A stretch of 34,504 bases of DNA from Knoellia aerolata DSM 18566 (GCF_000768695.1 NZ_AVPL01000041.1:1-34504), one strand, 5' to 3'. Positions 23,168-31,321 are shown, numbered from the stretch's first letter. Notes: generated from the sequence alone by a model not told the origin. Numbers and translations: made by a program.

Positions 23168-24180
23168 GCGAGGCCCAGCGACTTCAGGAGCTCAGCGACC
23201 GACGTGTCCTGCTCCTTGAGGAAGGTGCCGAACTCGTCACCGGTCTCGAAGGCGTCGGTCCAGCCGCGCTTGGTCAGCTCGGCCTTCCAGCCCTCGGACT
23301 CGTGCATCTTGGTGAGGGCGTCGACCCAGACCTGCTTGTCCTCGTCGGTGATGCCGGGGGGCGCCACGATTCCGCGCCAGTTCGTGAACACGAGGTCGAT
23401 GCCCTGGTCCTTGAGGGTCTTGACGTCCTTGAGCGCCTCGATCGGCTTCTCGCTGGTGACCGCGAGCACGCGGACCTCACCGGCCTCGACCTGGTCGAGG
23501 AACTCGCCGAAGCCGCTGGCGCCGAAGGCGATCTTGTTGCCGAGCAGGGCGGGGAGGAGCTCGCCGCCACCGTCGTAGGACACGAAGCTGACCTGCTTGG
23601 GGTCGATGCCGACCGCCTTGGCCAGCTGCATCGGCAGCAGGTGGTCCGGACCACCCGGGGACGAGCCGCCCCCGACGGCGAGCTTCTTGGGGTCGGCCTT
23701 CCAGGCGGTGACGAGCTGGTTGATGTCCTGGTAGGGCGAGTCCTTGGGCACGACGATCGCGCCGGCCTCCTCGATGAGCTTGGCGATCGGCGTGGTGTCG
23801 GCGAGCGTCGCCTGCGACTTCTGGGTGTATGCCGCGCCCACGACTCCGAGGCCCATCTGCATCGCGAGCTTGCCGTTGCCCTTCTCGTTGACGATCCGCT
23901 GGAGGCCGACGGTGCCGCCGGCGCCCGGGAGGTTGAACACCTGGACCGAGCCCGTGACCTTGGAGTCCTCGAGGACCTTGGCGGCGGTTCGCGCGGTGGT
24001 GTCGTAGCCGCCACCGGGGGCATTGGGGACCATGAGCTGCAGGCCGGTGGCCGGCTTGCTGTCGGCGGTGGCACCGCTGGCGCCGGTGTCGGCGTCCTTG
24101 TCGGCGGTCGCGCCACAGGCGCTGAGGAGGATGGAGGCCACGGCTGCAGCGGCAACCAGACCGGGGATACGAGTTCTCAT
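23164..24180 (-). CDS. tctC: Tripartite tricarboxylate transporter, substrate-binding lipoprotein TctC (Bug family)
   Basis: This 338-residue extracytoplasmic receptor has a signal peptide with lipobox LLSAC, so Cys22 is lipid-anchored. This is a common gram-positive adaptation of the periplasmic receptor. Bug family blocks are LMVPNAPGGGYDTTARTAAKVL (about 49-70), VQVFNLPGAGGTVGLQRI, the ligand-binding segment GGGSSPGGPDHLLPMQLAKAVGI, and SYDGGGELLPALLGNKIAFGASGFGEF. The Ser/Gly-rich GGGSSPGGPDH loop usually contacts the carboxylates of the ligand. It is the first gene of the operon, 107 bp from the ATG of the divergent sensor kinase, and should be strongly expressed when induced. Confidence 0.93.
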   Translation of the reverse strand: MRTRIPGLVAAAAVASILLSACGATADKDADTGASGATADSKPATGLQLMVPNAPGGGYDTTARTAAKVLEDSKVTGSVQVFNLPGAGGTVGLQRIVNEKGNGKLAMQMGLGVVGAAYTQKSQATLADTTPIAKLIEEAGAIVVPKDSPYQDINQLVTAWKADPKKLAVGGGSSPGGPDHLLPMQLAKAVGIDPKQVSFVSYDGGGELLPALLGNKIAFGASGFGEFLDQVEAGEVRVLAVTSEKPIEALKDVKTLKDQGIDLVFTNWRGIVAPPGITDEDKQVWVDALTKMHESEGWKAELTKRGWTDAFETGDEFGTFLKEQDTSVAELLKSLGLA

Positions 24181-24205
24181 CGGTGAGGCCTCTTTCGCGG
24201 GGGGA

Positions 24206-24231
24206 GGGGAGAGCGGGATGATCGTCTCCCC
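24206..24231. promoter_or_regulatory. Inverted repeat between tctC and the sensor kinase
   Basis: GGGGAGA (24206-24212) and TCTCCCC (24225-24231) are perfect complements with a 12-bp spacer, in the short divergent promoter region. It is a candidate binding site for the CitB-type regulator, which would then control both directions. The region is G-rich by chance, so the repeat is only suggestive. Confidence 0.35.
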
Positions 24232-24287
24232 CGGCGATGCGGTCTGTCGCCCTTGTGTCGGCAGTGAAGGTTGAGTTCATAGTGGTC

Positions 24288-25931
24288 ATGCGTGCCCTGC
24301 GCCACCGGACCCTCGCGGGGCAGCTGCTGGTGCTCCAGCTCGGCATCATCCTCATGGTGCTCATCAGCGTCGGAGGGGTGTCGCTGGCGCAGTCCGAGGC
24401 CACCTTCACCCGGGTGGAGGGCCGTCGGGTGTCGGCGCTGGCCGAGCTCACGGCGGCCAACCCGCTCGTGCGTTCGAACCTCGAGGTCCCCGAGGAGCGG
24501 ACCGGCCTGGCCACGCTCGCCCTGCAGACCGTGGCCCAGTCCAGCGTCACCTCGGTGACGATCGCCGACGAGGACGAGAACGTGCGGGTGTCCACCGACC
24601 CGCTGCAGGAGACCCGCCCCATGCCGCTCGGTTCGACGACCGTCGGCACCGGAGCGAGCTGGTCGGGCACGATGATGATCGACGACGAGCGCTTTCTCGT
24701 CAGCCAGGTCCCCGTGCTCAGCCTCGAGGAGGACCGCGTGGGCGAGCACCTCGGCACGGTGATGATCGCCGAGTCGTTCCCGTCGGTGTGGGAACGACTC
24801 CGGGGCGCCTCGTCCTACCTGCTCACCTACCTCGGCATCGCGCTGGCGCTCGGGGTGGCCGGGTCGTGGCTGCTCGCCCGCCGGATCAAGCGGCAGACCC
24901 TCGGCCTCGAGCCGCGCGAGATCACCGGCCTGGCCGAGCACCGCGAGGCGCTGCTCCACGGCATCGCCGAGGGCGTCGTCGCGCTGGACCCGCAGCAGCG
25001 CATCACCCTTGTCAACGACGTGGCCCGGCGGCTGCTCGACCTGCCCGAGCACGCCATCGGCATGAGCCTGCGGGACCTGCGCGTCGAGGGCCGGCTCCTG
25101 GAGGTCCTCACGGGTGAGGGGGTCGCCGACCCGGACGGCGCCGACGACCTCCCCCGCGACGACGTCGTCATCCGCCGGGGCCGGGTCCTCGTCATGAACC
25201 GGATGCGGGTCGTGCGCGACGGGCGGCACCTCGGCACTGTCACCACCCTTCGTGACCGCACCGCGCTGGCCGCCCTGGAACGCGAGCTCGGCGCGTTCCG
25301 CAGCACGACCCAGCTGCTGCGCGCGCAGACCCACGAGTTCGCCAACCAGCTGCACACCATCAGCGGACTCATCCAGATCGGCGAGTACGACGAGGTCGTG
25401 CGCTTCGTCGACGCGGTCACCGAGCGCCGCCACTCGCTGGACCTGCTCGTCAACAGCCGGATCCAGGACCCTGCTGTCGCAGCGCTGCTCATGGCGAAGG
25501 CCTCCATCGCGTCCGAACGCCGCGTCGAGCTGCGCATCTCGGAAGAGACCTCCCTCGACCGGCTCCAGCCCGAGGACGCGGTGGACGTCGCCACGGTCGT
25601 CGGCAACCTCGTCGACAACGCGCTCGACGCCGTGAGCGGTGGGCGGCCGGGGCAGTGGGTCTCCGTCGCGATCCGCCACGACGCCGCCAGCGTCGAGGTC
25701 GCCGTGTCCGACTCCGGCCCGGGAGTCTCGCCCGAGGTTGCTGCCGAGGTCTTCACCCACGGGTTCACCACCAAGGCCGCGACTGCCGGTGAGCGAGGGA
25801 TCGGCCTCGCCCTCACCCGGCTGATCTGCCAGCGGCGTGGCGGCGAGGTCCAGGTCGCGAGCACCCATGAGGGTGGGGCCATGTTCACCGCCCACCTTGG
25901 CATCGCGCCCGTCGCGGAGTCAGTCCGATGA
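24288..25931 (+). CDS. CitA/DcuS-type sensor histidine kinase
   Basis: This 547-residue sensor has helix 1 at about residues 9-33 (AGQLLVLQLGIILMVLISVGGVSL). An extracytoplasmic domain of the PAS-like (PDC) type follows at about 36-172, then helix 2 at about 177-196, then a cytoplasmic PAS domain near 215-325 (GIAEGVVALDPQQRITLVNDVARRLLD). The Spo0B-like dimerisation helix has His349 in RAQTHEFANQLHTISGLIQ, and the ATPase domain has N-box GNLVDNALDAV and G-boxes DSGPGVS and GIGLAL. CitA/DcuS/DctB-type kinases bind di- and tricarboxylates outside the cell, fitting the divergent tct operon. The ATG at 24288 is chosen from family length; an in-frame ATG at 24237 and GTGs between are alternatives, as no ribosome binding site decides. 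The stop overlaps the regulator start in ATGA. Confidence 0.9.
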   Translation: MRALRHRTLAGQLLVLQLGIILMVLISVGGVSLAQSEATFTRVEGRRVSALAELTAANPLVRSNLEVPEERTGLATLALQTVAQSSVTSVTIADEDENVRVSTDPLQETRPMPLGSTTVGTGASWSGTMMIDDERFLVSQVPVLSLEEDRVGEHLGTVMIAESFPSVWERLRGASSYLLTYLGIALALGVAGSWLLARRIKRQTLGLEPREITGLAEHREALLHGIAEGVVALDPQQRITLVNDVARRLLDLPEHAIGMSLRDLRVEGRLLEVLTGEGVADPDGADDLPRDDVVIRRGRVLVMNRMRVVRDGRHLGTVTTLRDRTALAALERELGAFRSTTQLLRAQTHEFANQLHTISGLIQIGEYDEVVRFVDAVTERRHSLDLLVNSRIQDPAVAALLMAKASIASERRVELRISEETSLDRLQPEDAVDVATVVGNLVDNALDAVSGGRPGQWVSVAIRHDAASVEVAVSDSGPGVSPEVAAEVFTHGFTTKAATAGERGIGLALTRLICQRRGGEVQVASTHEGGAMFTAHLGIAPVAESVR

Positions 25932-26599
25932 TCCGCGTGCTGGTCGTCGACGACGACTTCATGGTCGCCCGGGTCCATCACGGGTTCGTCTCCCGCACGC
26001 CCGGCTTCGAGGTGGTGGGTGTGGCGCACACGGGGGCCGACGCGCTCACCATGGTGAACGAGCTGAAGCCCGACCTTGTCCTGCTCGACCTCTACCTCCC
26101 GGACCTGTTCGGCCTTGACGTCCTCGCCCGGCTGCGGACCGAGGGGGCGGAGTGCGACGTCGTCGTCATCACTGCGGCCACGGAGGTCGACGCGGTCCGC
26201 GGAGCGCGACGCCAAGGGGTCGTCGACTACGTGCTCAAGCCGTTCGGCTTCGAGGACCTCCGCCAACGGCTGGAGCGGTATGCCGCACAGCACCAGGTGC
26301 TCGCCACCGACGAGTTGCGTGGTCAGCAGGACATCGACCGCGTGCTGTGGCCACGTGGCGCTGGTCCAGCCGGCGCTCTGCCCAAGGGGATGAGCGCCGA
26401 GACGGCGGGTCTGGTCGAGACGGCGCTGCGCGAGGCCGACGGCACGCTGTCAGCGTCCGAGGCGGCGGCCCGGGTCGGGGTGAGCCGGGTCAGCGCGCGC
26501 CGGTATCTCGAGTACTTCTGCACGGTCGGGCGCGCCGAGGTGTCCCTTCGCTACGGCAACGCCGGCCGGCCAGAGCGCCGATACCGTTGGGGCGCCTGA
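25928..26599 (+). CDS. CitB/DcuR-type response regulator
   Basis: This 223-residue protein has an N-terminal receiver domain with D8-D10, phosphoacceptor D54 in LVLLDLYLPDLFG, Thr in VVVITAA and Lys in DYVLKPF. The linker is followed by a C-terminal helix-turn-helix of the CitT/DcuR type: GTLSASEAAARVGVSRVSARRYLEYF and RAEVSLRYGNAGRPERRYRW. It is co-translated with the sensor kinase. By analogy with CitAB and TctDE-like systems, the phosphorylated regulator would activate the divergent tctCBA-uspA-rraA operon when the substrate is present. No damage is seen. Confidence 0.92.
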   Translation: MIRVLVVDDDFMVARVHHGFVSRTPGFEVVGVAHTGADALTMVNELKPDLVLLDLYLPDLFGLDVLARLRTEGAECDVVVITAATEVDAVRGARRQGVVDYVLKPFGFEDLRQRLERYAAQHQVLATDELRGQQDIDRVLWPRGAGPAGALPKGMSAETAGLVETALREADGTLSASEAAARVGVSRVSARRYLEYFCTVGRAEVSLRYGNAGRPERRYRWGA

Positions 26600-26626
26600 A
26601 CCCGACTCGCCTCACCGGTTCCACGA

Positions 26627-26656
26627 CTGGACGACGCCAGAACGTGAATCGTCCAG
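26627..26656 (+). terminator. Stem-loop after the CitB-type regulator
   Basis: CTGGACGA (26627-26634) and TCGTCCAG (26649-26656) are perfect complements with a 14-base loop, 28 bp after the regulator stop. There is no T-tract. It is a plausible terminator of the two-component operon. Confidence 0.4.
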
Positions 26657-26746
26657 AGATGCGGCGTCGCCGGACGTTGACCATGGCCCACGACAAGAGG
26701 AATGTGGTGAGGGCAGCCGGTTCCGCGCGATTCTTGAGGAGGGGCC

Positions 26747-27241
26747 ATGCCGACGCATCAAGGTGATCTTGCGCTGCTCGAGGATCCCGTGGCACAACGC
26801 CTGTTGACGTCCCGGGCGCCCGCCCGGCTGGCCTACCTCTGGACCGACGGAACTCCTCGGGTGATTCCGATCGGATTTCATTGGAATGGCACGGAGCTCG
26901 TCCTCGGGACCCCACCGGATGCGCCGAAGACCAGGGCGCTGGTCGATGGGGTGAAGGTCGCCGTTTCCATCGACACCGACACGATGCCCTACGACGTCCT
27001 CCAGATCCGGGGCAGCGTGCGCACTGATGTCACTGATGGGATCGCGCCCGAGTACGAAGCCATGGTCCTTCGCTGTCAGGGCCAAGACGCGGGCCGTGCG
27101 TGGCTGGACAGCCTCCGGCAGATCTGTCCGCGAATGGTCCGCGTCTTCATCACGCCGGAGTGGGTCGGGATCCTGGACTTTCAGCAGCGGTTCCCCAGTG
27201 CCATCGAGCGCGCCATGGAGCGAGCGGCGACGGCTGGCTGA
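26747..27241 (+). CDS. PNPOx-like split-barrel flavin/F420-binding protein
   Basis: This 164-residue protein resembles the pyridoxamine-5-phosphate-oxidase-like split-barrel family. The pattern is an N-terminal LLEDPVAQRLLTSRAPARLAYLWTDGTPRVIPIGFHWNGTELVLGTPPDAPK (read in pieces), then VAVSIDTDTMPYDVLQIRGSVRTDV, and the C-terminal MVRVFITPEWVGILDFQQRFP. Proteins of this group bind FMN or F420 and reduce or oxidise small molecules; the real substrate is unknown. The ATG at 26747 has a strong GAGGAGG just upstream. It is separated from the regulator by 147 bp and a stem-loop, so it is likely transcribed on its own. Confidence 0.8.
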   Translation: MPTHQGDLALLEDPVAQRLLTSRAPARLAYLWTDGTPRVIPIGFHWNGTELVLGTPPDAPKTRALVDGVKVAVSIDTDTMPYDVLQIRGSVRTDVTDGIAPEYEAMVLRCQGQDAGRAWLDSLRQICPRMVRVFITPEWVGILDFQQRFPSAIERAMERAATAG

Positions 27242-27242
27242 C

Positions 27243-27284
27243 GCCGGCCACCCGGCATACCAAGCCGGCCACCCGGCATACCAA
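27243..27284. repeat. Two perfect 21-bp tandem repeats
   Basis: The unit begins GCCGGCCACCCGGC and ends ATACCAA (27243-27263) and is repeated without change at 27264-27284, immediately after the stop of the PNPOx-like gene. Each unit has a small internal GCCGG/CCGGC dyad. No function is evident. A replication-slippage duplication of a hairpin-forming sequence is the simplest reading. Confidence 0.7.
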
Positions 27285-27410
27285 CGAAGGCGTTGAGTGG
27301 TCCGAGGCGGACACCGGTCACTCGGCGTCGGTGCGCGCACCCCACGTCGACCCGGCAGTGGGAGTGAAACGTAGCCCTGGCCGGCCCGCCTTCGGCATCC
27401 TTGGCCGGCG

Positions 27411-28238
27411 TCAGCCCATCACGAGCCCTTCGATGTCGTGCTTCTGGGTGATCGGCACCAGCTCGTCGACGACCGGGCAGGAGAGGTGGTCACGAACCCG
27501 CTGGGGAAGGCTCTGCCAATAGTCCTTGGTCACGGCGAGGTCATGGTGGGCGTCGTTGCCGGCGCCTGGCGCATCGACGCCCAGGACGAGCACCGGACGG
27601 GCGACGGACGAGCGGTTCGGTGTACCGCGGTGGATGGTCAGCGCCGAGCGGGCGGAGATGTCACCCACCTTCGGGTACTTGCGCTGCGCCAACCGCTCAT
27701 AGCGGTCGTACTCGGACTGCGGCGGGAACTGTTGGTGGTCGAAATCGTCCCCCCGGTCCCAGTGCGTTCCCGGCGCGATCTCGAACGGACCCATCTCGTC
27801 GGTCGTGTCCACGGTGGTCAGGTTGAACGCCAAGGAGGTGAGCCGGCCCTGGTCCTTGGTCTCCGGTGGACTGGGGAAGTCTCGGTGCCACGGCTGCAAC
27901 GTCGCGCCCGGGAACGGCGTGTCGAACCCGACCTCGACGATCGTGTACTGCGGCCCCAAGACGGTCTCACAGACCAGTCGCACCCATGGATGGTCGACGA
28001 GCTCCACGAAGCCGCGCAGGGCCTGGGGATGGATCTCGACGTACCACCGGTTGGGGCCACGTCCCACCGCACCTCCCTCGCGGGACCTCGCCTCTTCGAA
28101 CGCAGCGTCGACGTCCGCTCGAACCTGCTGAACCCAGGCTTCGGCAAAGGCACCCCTGCGGACCACGATCCCTTCGTTCTGAAGGCCATGCCGGATCTCG
28201 GCTGCGTCGGACTCCTCCGAAATGCTGTCGCTGCTCAT
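27411..28238 (-). CDS. Phytanoyl-CoA dioxygenase (PhyH) family protein
   Basis: This 275-residue Fe(II)/2-oxoglutarate oxygenase-like protein has the metal triad complete: His118 and Asp120 in LQPWHRDFPSP and His203 in ALTIHRGTPNRS. Arg209 is in the usual place for the 2-oxoglutarate carboxylate. A family-typical stretch, FNLTTVDTTDEMGPFEIAPGTHW, precedes it. Members hydroxylate diverse small molecules, so the substrate is open. The ATG lies only 18 bp after the pspA stop on the same strand, so it is probably co-transcribed with the envelope-stress pair. That is an unusual neighbour for PspA. No ribosome binding site of good quality is seen. Confidence 0.83.
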   Translation of the reverse strand: MSSDSISEESDAAEIRHGLQNEGIVVRRGAFAEAWVQQVRADVDAAFEEARSREGGAVGRGPNRWYVEIHPQALRGFVELVDHPWVRLVCETVLGPQYTIVEVGFDTPFPGATLQPWHRDFPSPPETKDQGRLTSLAFNLTTVDTTDEMGPFEIAPGTHWDRGDDFDHQQFPPQSEYDRYERLAQRKYPKVGDISARSALTIHRGTPNRSSVARPVLVLGVDAPGAGNDAHHDLAVTKDYWQSLPQRVRDHLSCPVVDELVPITQKHDIEGLVMG

Positions 28239-28256
28239 GTTGTGGCCCGGCCGGGG

Positions 28257-28976
28257 TCAGGCGGAGGAGTTCTTCAGGGCGGCGAGGCGTGCCTGGACCT
28301 CGGCATCGTCGGCGGAGTCATCCAGCTCGGCGAACTGGTCCTCGAGCGTCGTGGCCTGGGCCTCGGCGCGTCCTTGCACCATCGCCTCCTGCGAGCGGAT
28401 CCGGTCCTCGAACCGGCTGAGCTCGCTGGTGGGGTCCATGACGTCGATGGCACTCATCGACTGCTGCACCTGGGCCTGAGCCTCCGCGGAGCGCGAGCGT
28501 GCGATGAGCTGCGACCTGCGGTTCTTGAGGTCCTCGAGCTTGGTGCGCATGACGGTGAGGCCGTTCTTGAGCTGCTCGACCGTGGCGAACTGCTGCTCGA
28601 TCCGGGGCTCCGCCTCGGTGACTTCGCGCTCGTAGCCGATCTGACGGGTGAGAGCGACCTTGGCGAGCCCGTCGAACTTGTCCGCTCCGGCGGTGTCACC
28701 GGCGTTGCGGAGATCGTCGGCCTTGGAGGAGGCGGCGGCCGCCTTGCGGCCCCACTCCTGCGCGGCTTCGCGGTCGATCCTGAGGTCCTCTTCGGCCATT
28801 CGGGTGTTGGCGATGGTCTGGGCCACGGCCTCCTCCGCCTCGGCGATCGAGTTGGTGAAGTCGGTGACCAACTGGTTCAGCATCTTCTCCGGATCCTCGG
28901 CTCGGTCGAGGATGGAGTTGATGTTGGCCTTCGCCAGCTGGCTGATGCGGCCGAGGATGCTCGTCTTCTGGGTCAT
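28257..28976 (-). CDS. pspA: PspA/IM30 (ESCRT-III-like) envelope stress protein
   Basis: This 239-residue peripheral membrane protein forms coiled-coil assemblies that protect or remodel the cytoplasmic membrane. Family pattern: N-terminal amphipathic helix SILGRISQLAKANINSILDRAEDPEKML, then LVTDFTNSIAEAEEAVAQTIANTRMAEEDL and the long coiled coil to EEKxxR-like LEDLKNRRSQLIARSRSAEAQ. The C-terminal part includes DVMDPTSELSRFEDRIRSQEAMVQGRAEA. The ATG at 28976 has GGAGG at the right distance (28984-28988 region). The TPM-domain gene lies 100 bp upstream and the PhyH gene 18 bp downstream on the same strand. Antisense open frames here are shadows. Confidence 0.93.
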   Translation of the reverse strand: MTQKTSILGRISQLAKANINSILDRAEDPEKMLNQLVTDFTNSIAEAEEAVAQTIANTRMAEEDLRIDREAAQEWGRKAAAASSKADDLRNAGDTAGADKFDGLAKVALTRQIGYEREVTEAEPRIEQQFATVEQLKNGLTVMRTKLEDLKNRRSQLIARSRSAEAQAQVQQSMSAIDVMDPTSELSRFEDRIRSQEAMVQGRAEAQATTLEDQFAELDDSADDAEVQARLAALKNSSA

Positions 28977-29076
28977 GGTGATGCCTCCGGTTGTCGTGCA
29001 TGTGGGGTGCGGATGCTGGCCGTGCGACGTGTTCTGTTTCGCGGGCGAGCTCGAGTGCCTTGTCCTGGTGCGTCGC

Positions 29077-31077
29077 TCAGAAGCGACCACCCCCTCCGAA
29101 GCCGCCGCCACCGAAGCCGCCGCCGCCGAAGCCGCCCCCCGACCCGCCCCAGCCCCCGCCACGGTTCCCGAATCCGCCGCTGAGGATGCCACCCAGGATG
29201 AGTGACGTGGGGTCGAGACCTCGGGGTCCGGCCACGGTCCCTCGTTGGCCACCCCACGAGTCGAGGTCGTCCTGGGCCTGGGCCAGTGCGCGCTCACCCT
29301 CGGCCTCGGCCTGGTCGAGCAAACGGGTCGCCTCAGGGGGATCAGCGAGCAGCTGCCCGGCCTGCCGGTGAAGACTGATGGCGGTGGCGATGCCGGTCCG
29401 GGCTTCCGATCGGACGGCGCCCCGGCGGCTGGCGATGTACTCGTCGATGCTGGTCAGCCGCGTTCCGACCTCGTGGAGCCTGCGTTCGAGGAGCTGGCTC
29501 GTCCGCTGGTTCCGGGTCTCCACCTCGCGATACCTCGCGAGCGCGTTGTCGAGGTCCTGCTCGGCCCGCGTCAGGGTCCGGATCGCGGCCAGCGGGTCGC
29601 CGGTGTCCCGAGCCGCCACGCCCTGGTCGATGGCGGCGCGAGCCGCCTCCACGGCGGTTCTCGTCAGCTGGTCGTCGGCGCCGAGCCGCTCGGCGTCAGC
29701 AACGTCGGACGAGATCGACGTCAGGGACGCATCGATGCGCTCCACCGCCCCGGCGAGCTCCGTCCTCGCCTGGCTCACCGAGGTCAGGAGTGTGTCGGCC
29801 TGACCGACCGCCTCCTCGGAGGCCCGACCGGCAGCCACCGCAGCGGGTCGATCGCCCGCACTCACGTGGTCCGTCCCGGTCCTGATGAACGCCTCCGCCG
29901 AGGTGAGCAGCTGCTTGGCCTGCTCCACATTGCCCGTCACCGTTCGCAACGCCTCCGCGCGGTACTGCGTGGCCAACCCGGCGAGCTCCTGCTCGGCGAC
30001 GGGCAGCCGGCGACGCACCTCGCCGGCACGGACCTTCAGCTCAGTCAGGAACTCCGGCACCCGCGCCTCCAGTGCGCGCAGACGGGCGAACTCGGCCTCC
30101 TGTGCGTCCAGGCTGGCGTCAGCTGCCGACGCAAGCGCGATGATGCGCTCGAGGGAGCCGCGACGATGGCCCTCGTCGACAGGCCCCATGGACTCAGCGT
30201 CATCGAGCTCACGCTGAAGTCGGAAGGCCTCCCCGGCGTTGTGCCGCGCCTCGTCCAGTGCGGACGCGAAGACCTGGGTGGCCTGCACGCCGAACTGGGC
30301 CTGAGCGTAGGAAAGCTCCTCGGTCGAGGAGCGGATCGCGTCGTCGACGTCCACCAGCGCCGCGGCCGCGCGTCGTCGGAGCTCGTCGGTCGGCACCGGC
30401 GCAGCCGCTTCGCCCGCCGGGGACCCGCCGGTCCCGCCCTGGCCCGCGCCGCGACGAGAGGACGCCCGACGGACGAGGCCGTATGCGACGACCCCGCCCA
30501 CCGGCAGCAGGAGAAGCCCCCAGGGGAAGTCGGAACCGTCGCTGTCCCCGGCGGTCGAGCCCGACTCCGAGCGCCCGCTCACGGCACGTCCGTAGCCCTC
30601 GCCCGCGGCGCGGACGGCGCCGCTCCAGTCGTTGTCGGCGAGCGCGGGCTCGATGTCGCGGGCGCGCACCTGGCTGTCCTCGCCGGGAGAGATCCCGGAC
30701 TCGGCCGTCGTCCAGGTGCCGTAGCGGCGCTCCTGCACCGCGACAGCGACCAGGACGTCGTCGCCACCCATCCCCGACATGGAAAACGTCTGCTCCGCCC
30801 ACGCCTCGCCGGACAGCCCGTCGAACGTGTCCACGAAGACGACGAAGATCTGGACGCCGTCGCTGACCCGGACCTCTTCGAGCCCGGCCCGCAGTGAGGT
30901 GAGCTCGCTGCCCAGCACCCCAGCACGATCGGTGAGCTGGTCGGGCACGTCGAACGGCGCATCGGCCGGCAGGACCACTGCGACAGCCGAGACGGGCGCG
31001 CCGCCCACAGACGCAGCGGCGATGCCGACGGACGGCCCCAAGGTGAGAAAGAGAGCTGCGGCAAGAGCTGAGCGCAT
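29077..31077 (-). CDS. TPM-domain membrane protein with long coiled coil and glycine-rich tail
   Basis: This 666-residue protein has a signal peptide (about 1-25) and an extracytoplasmic TPM domain (TLP18.3/Psb32/MOLO-1 fold, about 42-165). The TPM pattern includes FDVPDQLTDRAGVL, VQIFVVFVDTFDGLSGEAWAEQTF, GGDDVLVAVAVQERRYGT and ARDIEPALADNDWSGAVRAAGEGY. A single membrane helix, FPWGLLLLPVGGVVAYGLV (about 184-202), follows. Then comes a cytoplasmic segment of about 400 residues, predicted helical and coiled-coil (about 235-620). The C-terminal tail (about 635-666) is almost only Gly and Phe. The ATG at 31077 fits the signal peptide and has AGAGGA upstream. It precedes pspA on the same strand and probably recruits or senses for it. 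Enzymatic activity of TPM domains is uncertain. Confidence 0.87.
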   Translation of the reverse strand: MRSALAAALFLTLGPSVGIAAASVGGAPVSAVAVVLPADAPFDVPDQLTDRAGVLGSELTSLRAGLEEVRVSDGVQIFVVFVDTFDGLSGEAWAEQTFSMSGMGGDDVLVAVAVQERRYGTWTTAESGISPGEDSQVRARDIEPALADNDWSGAVRAAGEGYGRAVSGRSESGSTAGDSDGSDFPWGLLLLPVGGVVAYGLVRRASSRRGAGQGGTGGSPAGEAAAPVPTDELRRRAAAALVDVDDAIRSSTEELSYAQAQFGVQATQVFASALDEARHNAGEAFRLQRELDDAESMGPVDEGHRRGSLERIIALASAADASLDAQEAEFARLRALEARVPEFLTELKVRAGEVRRRLPVAEQELAGLATQYRAEALRTVTGNVEQAKQLLTSAEAFIRTGTDHVSAGDRPAAVAAGRASEEAVGQADTLLTSVSQARTELAGAVERIDASLTSISSDVADAERLGADDQLTRTAVEAARAAIDQGVAARDTGDPLAAIRTLTRAEQDLDNALARYREVETRNQRTSQLLERRLHEVGTRLTSIDEYIASRRGAVRSEARTGIATAISLHRQAGQLLADPPEATRLLDQAEAEGERALAQAQDDLDSWGGQRGTVAGPRGLDPTSLILGGILSGGFGNRGGGWGGSGGGFGGGGFGGGGFGGGGRF

Positions 31078-31281
31078 GCCCCAAGGCTGTCCTCTGCCGC
31101 CCCGCACCCCCACCTCCTCGATCGACACGTCTCGCCCGCGCGCACGTCGACTCGGGCATTTCCAACGTACCCCCGCGCGCGCCCGCCCGACGTGAAAGCC
31201 CCGGGGAACCGTGGCCACATCCGCTGGCTGGCTTCGCTCTGGTTGCGTGCCCGGGTCCGCGATCACGTCTTGTCGCTGGTG

Positions 31282-31307
31282 AGCGAGACCCGTCGAATGT
31301 TCTCGCT
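31282..31307 (-). terminator. Stem-loop after the GrpB-like gene
   Basis: AGCGAGA (31282-31288) and TCTCGCT (31301-31307) pair perfectly with a 12-base loop, beginning about 15 bp beyond the stop of the minus-strand gene at 31322. No T-tract is present. It is a weak candidate. Confidence 0.3.
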
Positions 31308-31321
31308 GAGCGTCTTTGGGT

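Noticed and set aside
24177-25895. 572-codon minus-strand open frame opposite the CitA-type kinase
   Set aside because: Antisense shadow; the plus strand encodes a complete kinase with all motifs.
27438-29183. 581-codon plus-strand open frame opposite PhyH and pspA
   Set aside because: Antisense shadow with no family pattern; the minus strand genes are clear.
29245-30897. 550-codon plus-strand open frame opposite the TPM-domain gene
   Set aside because: Antisense shadow of a long coiled-coil coding region.
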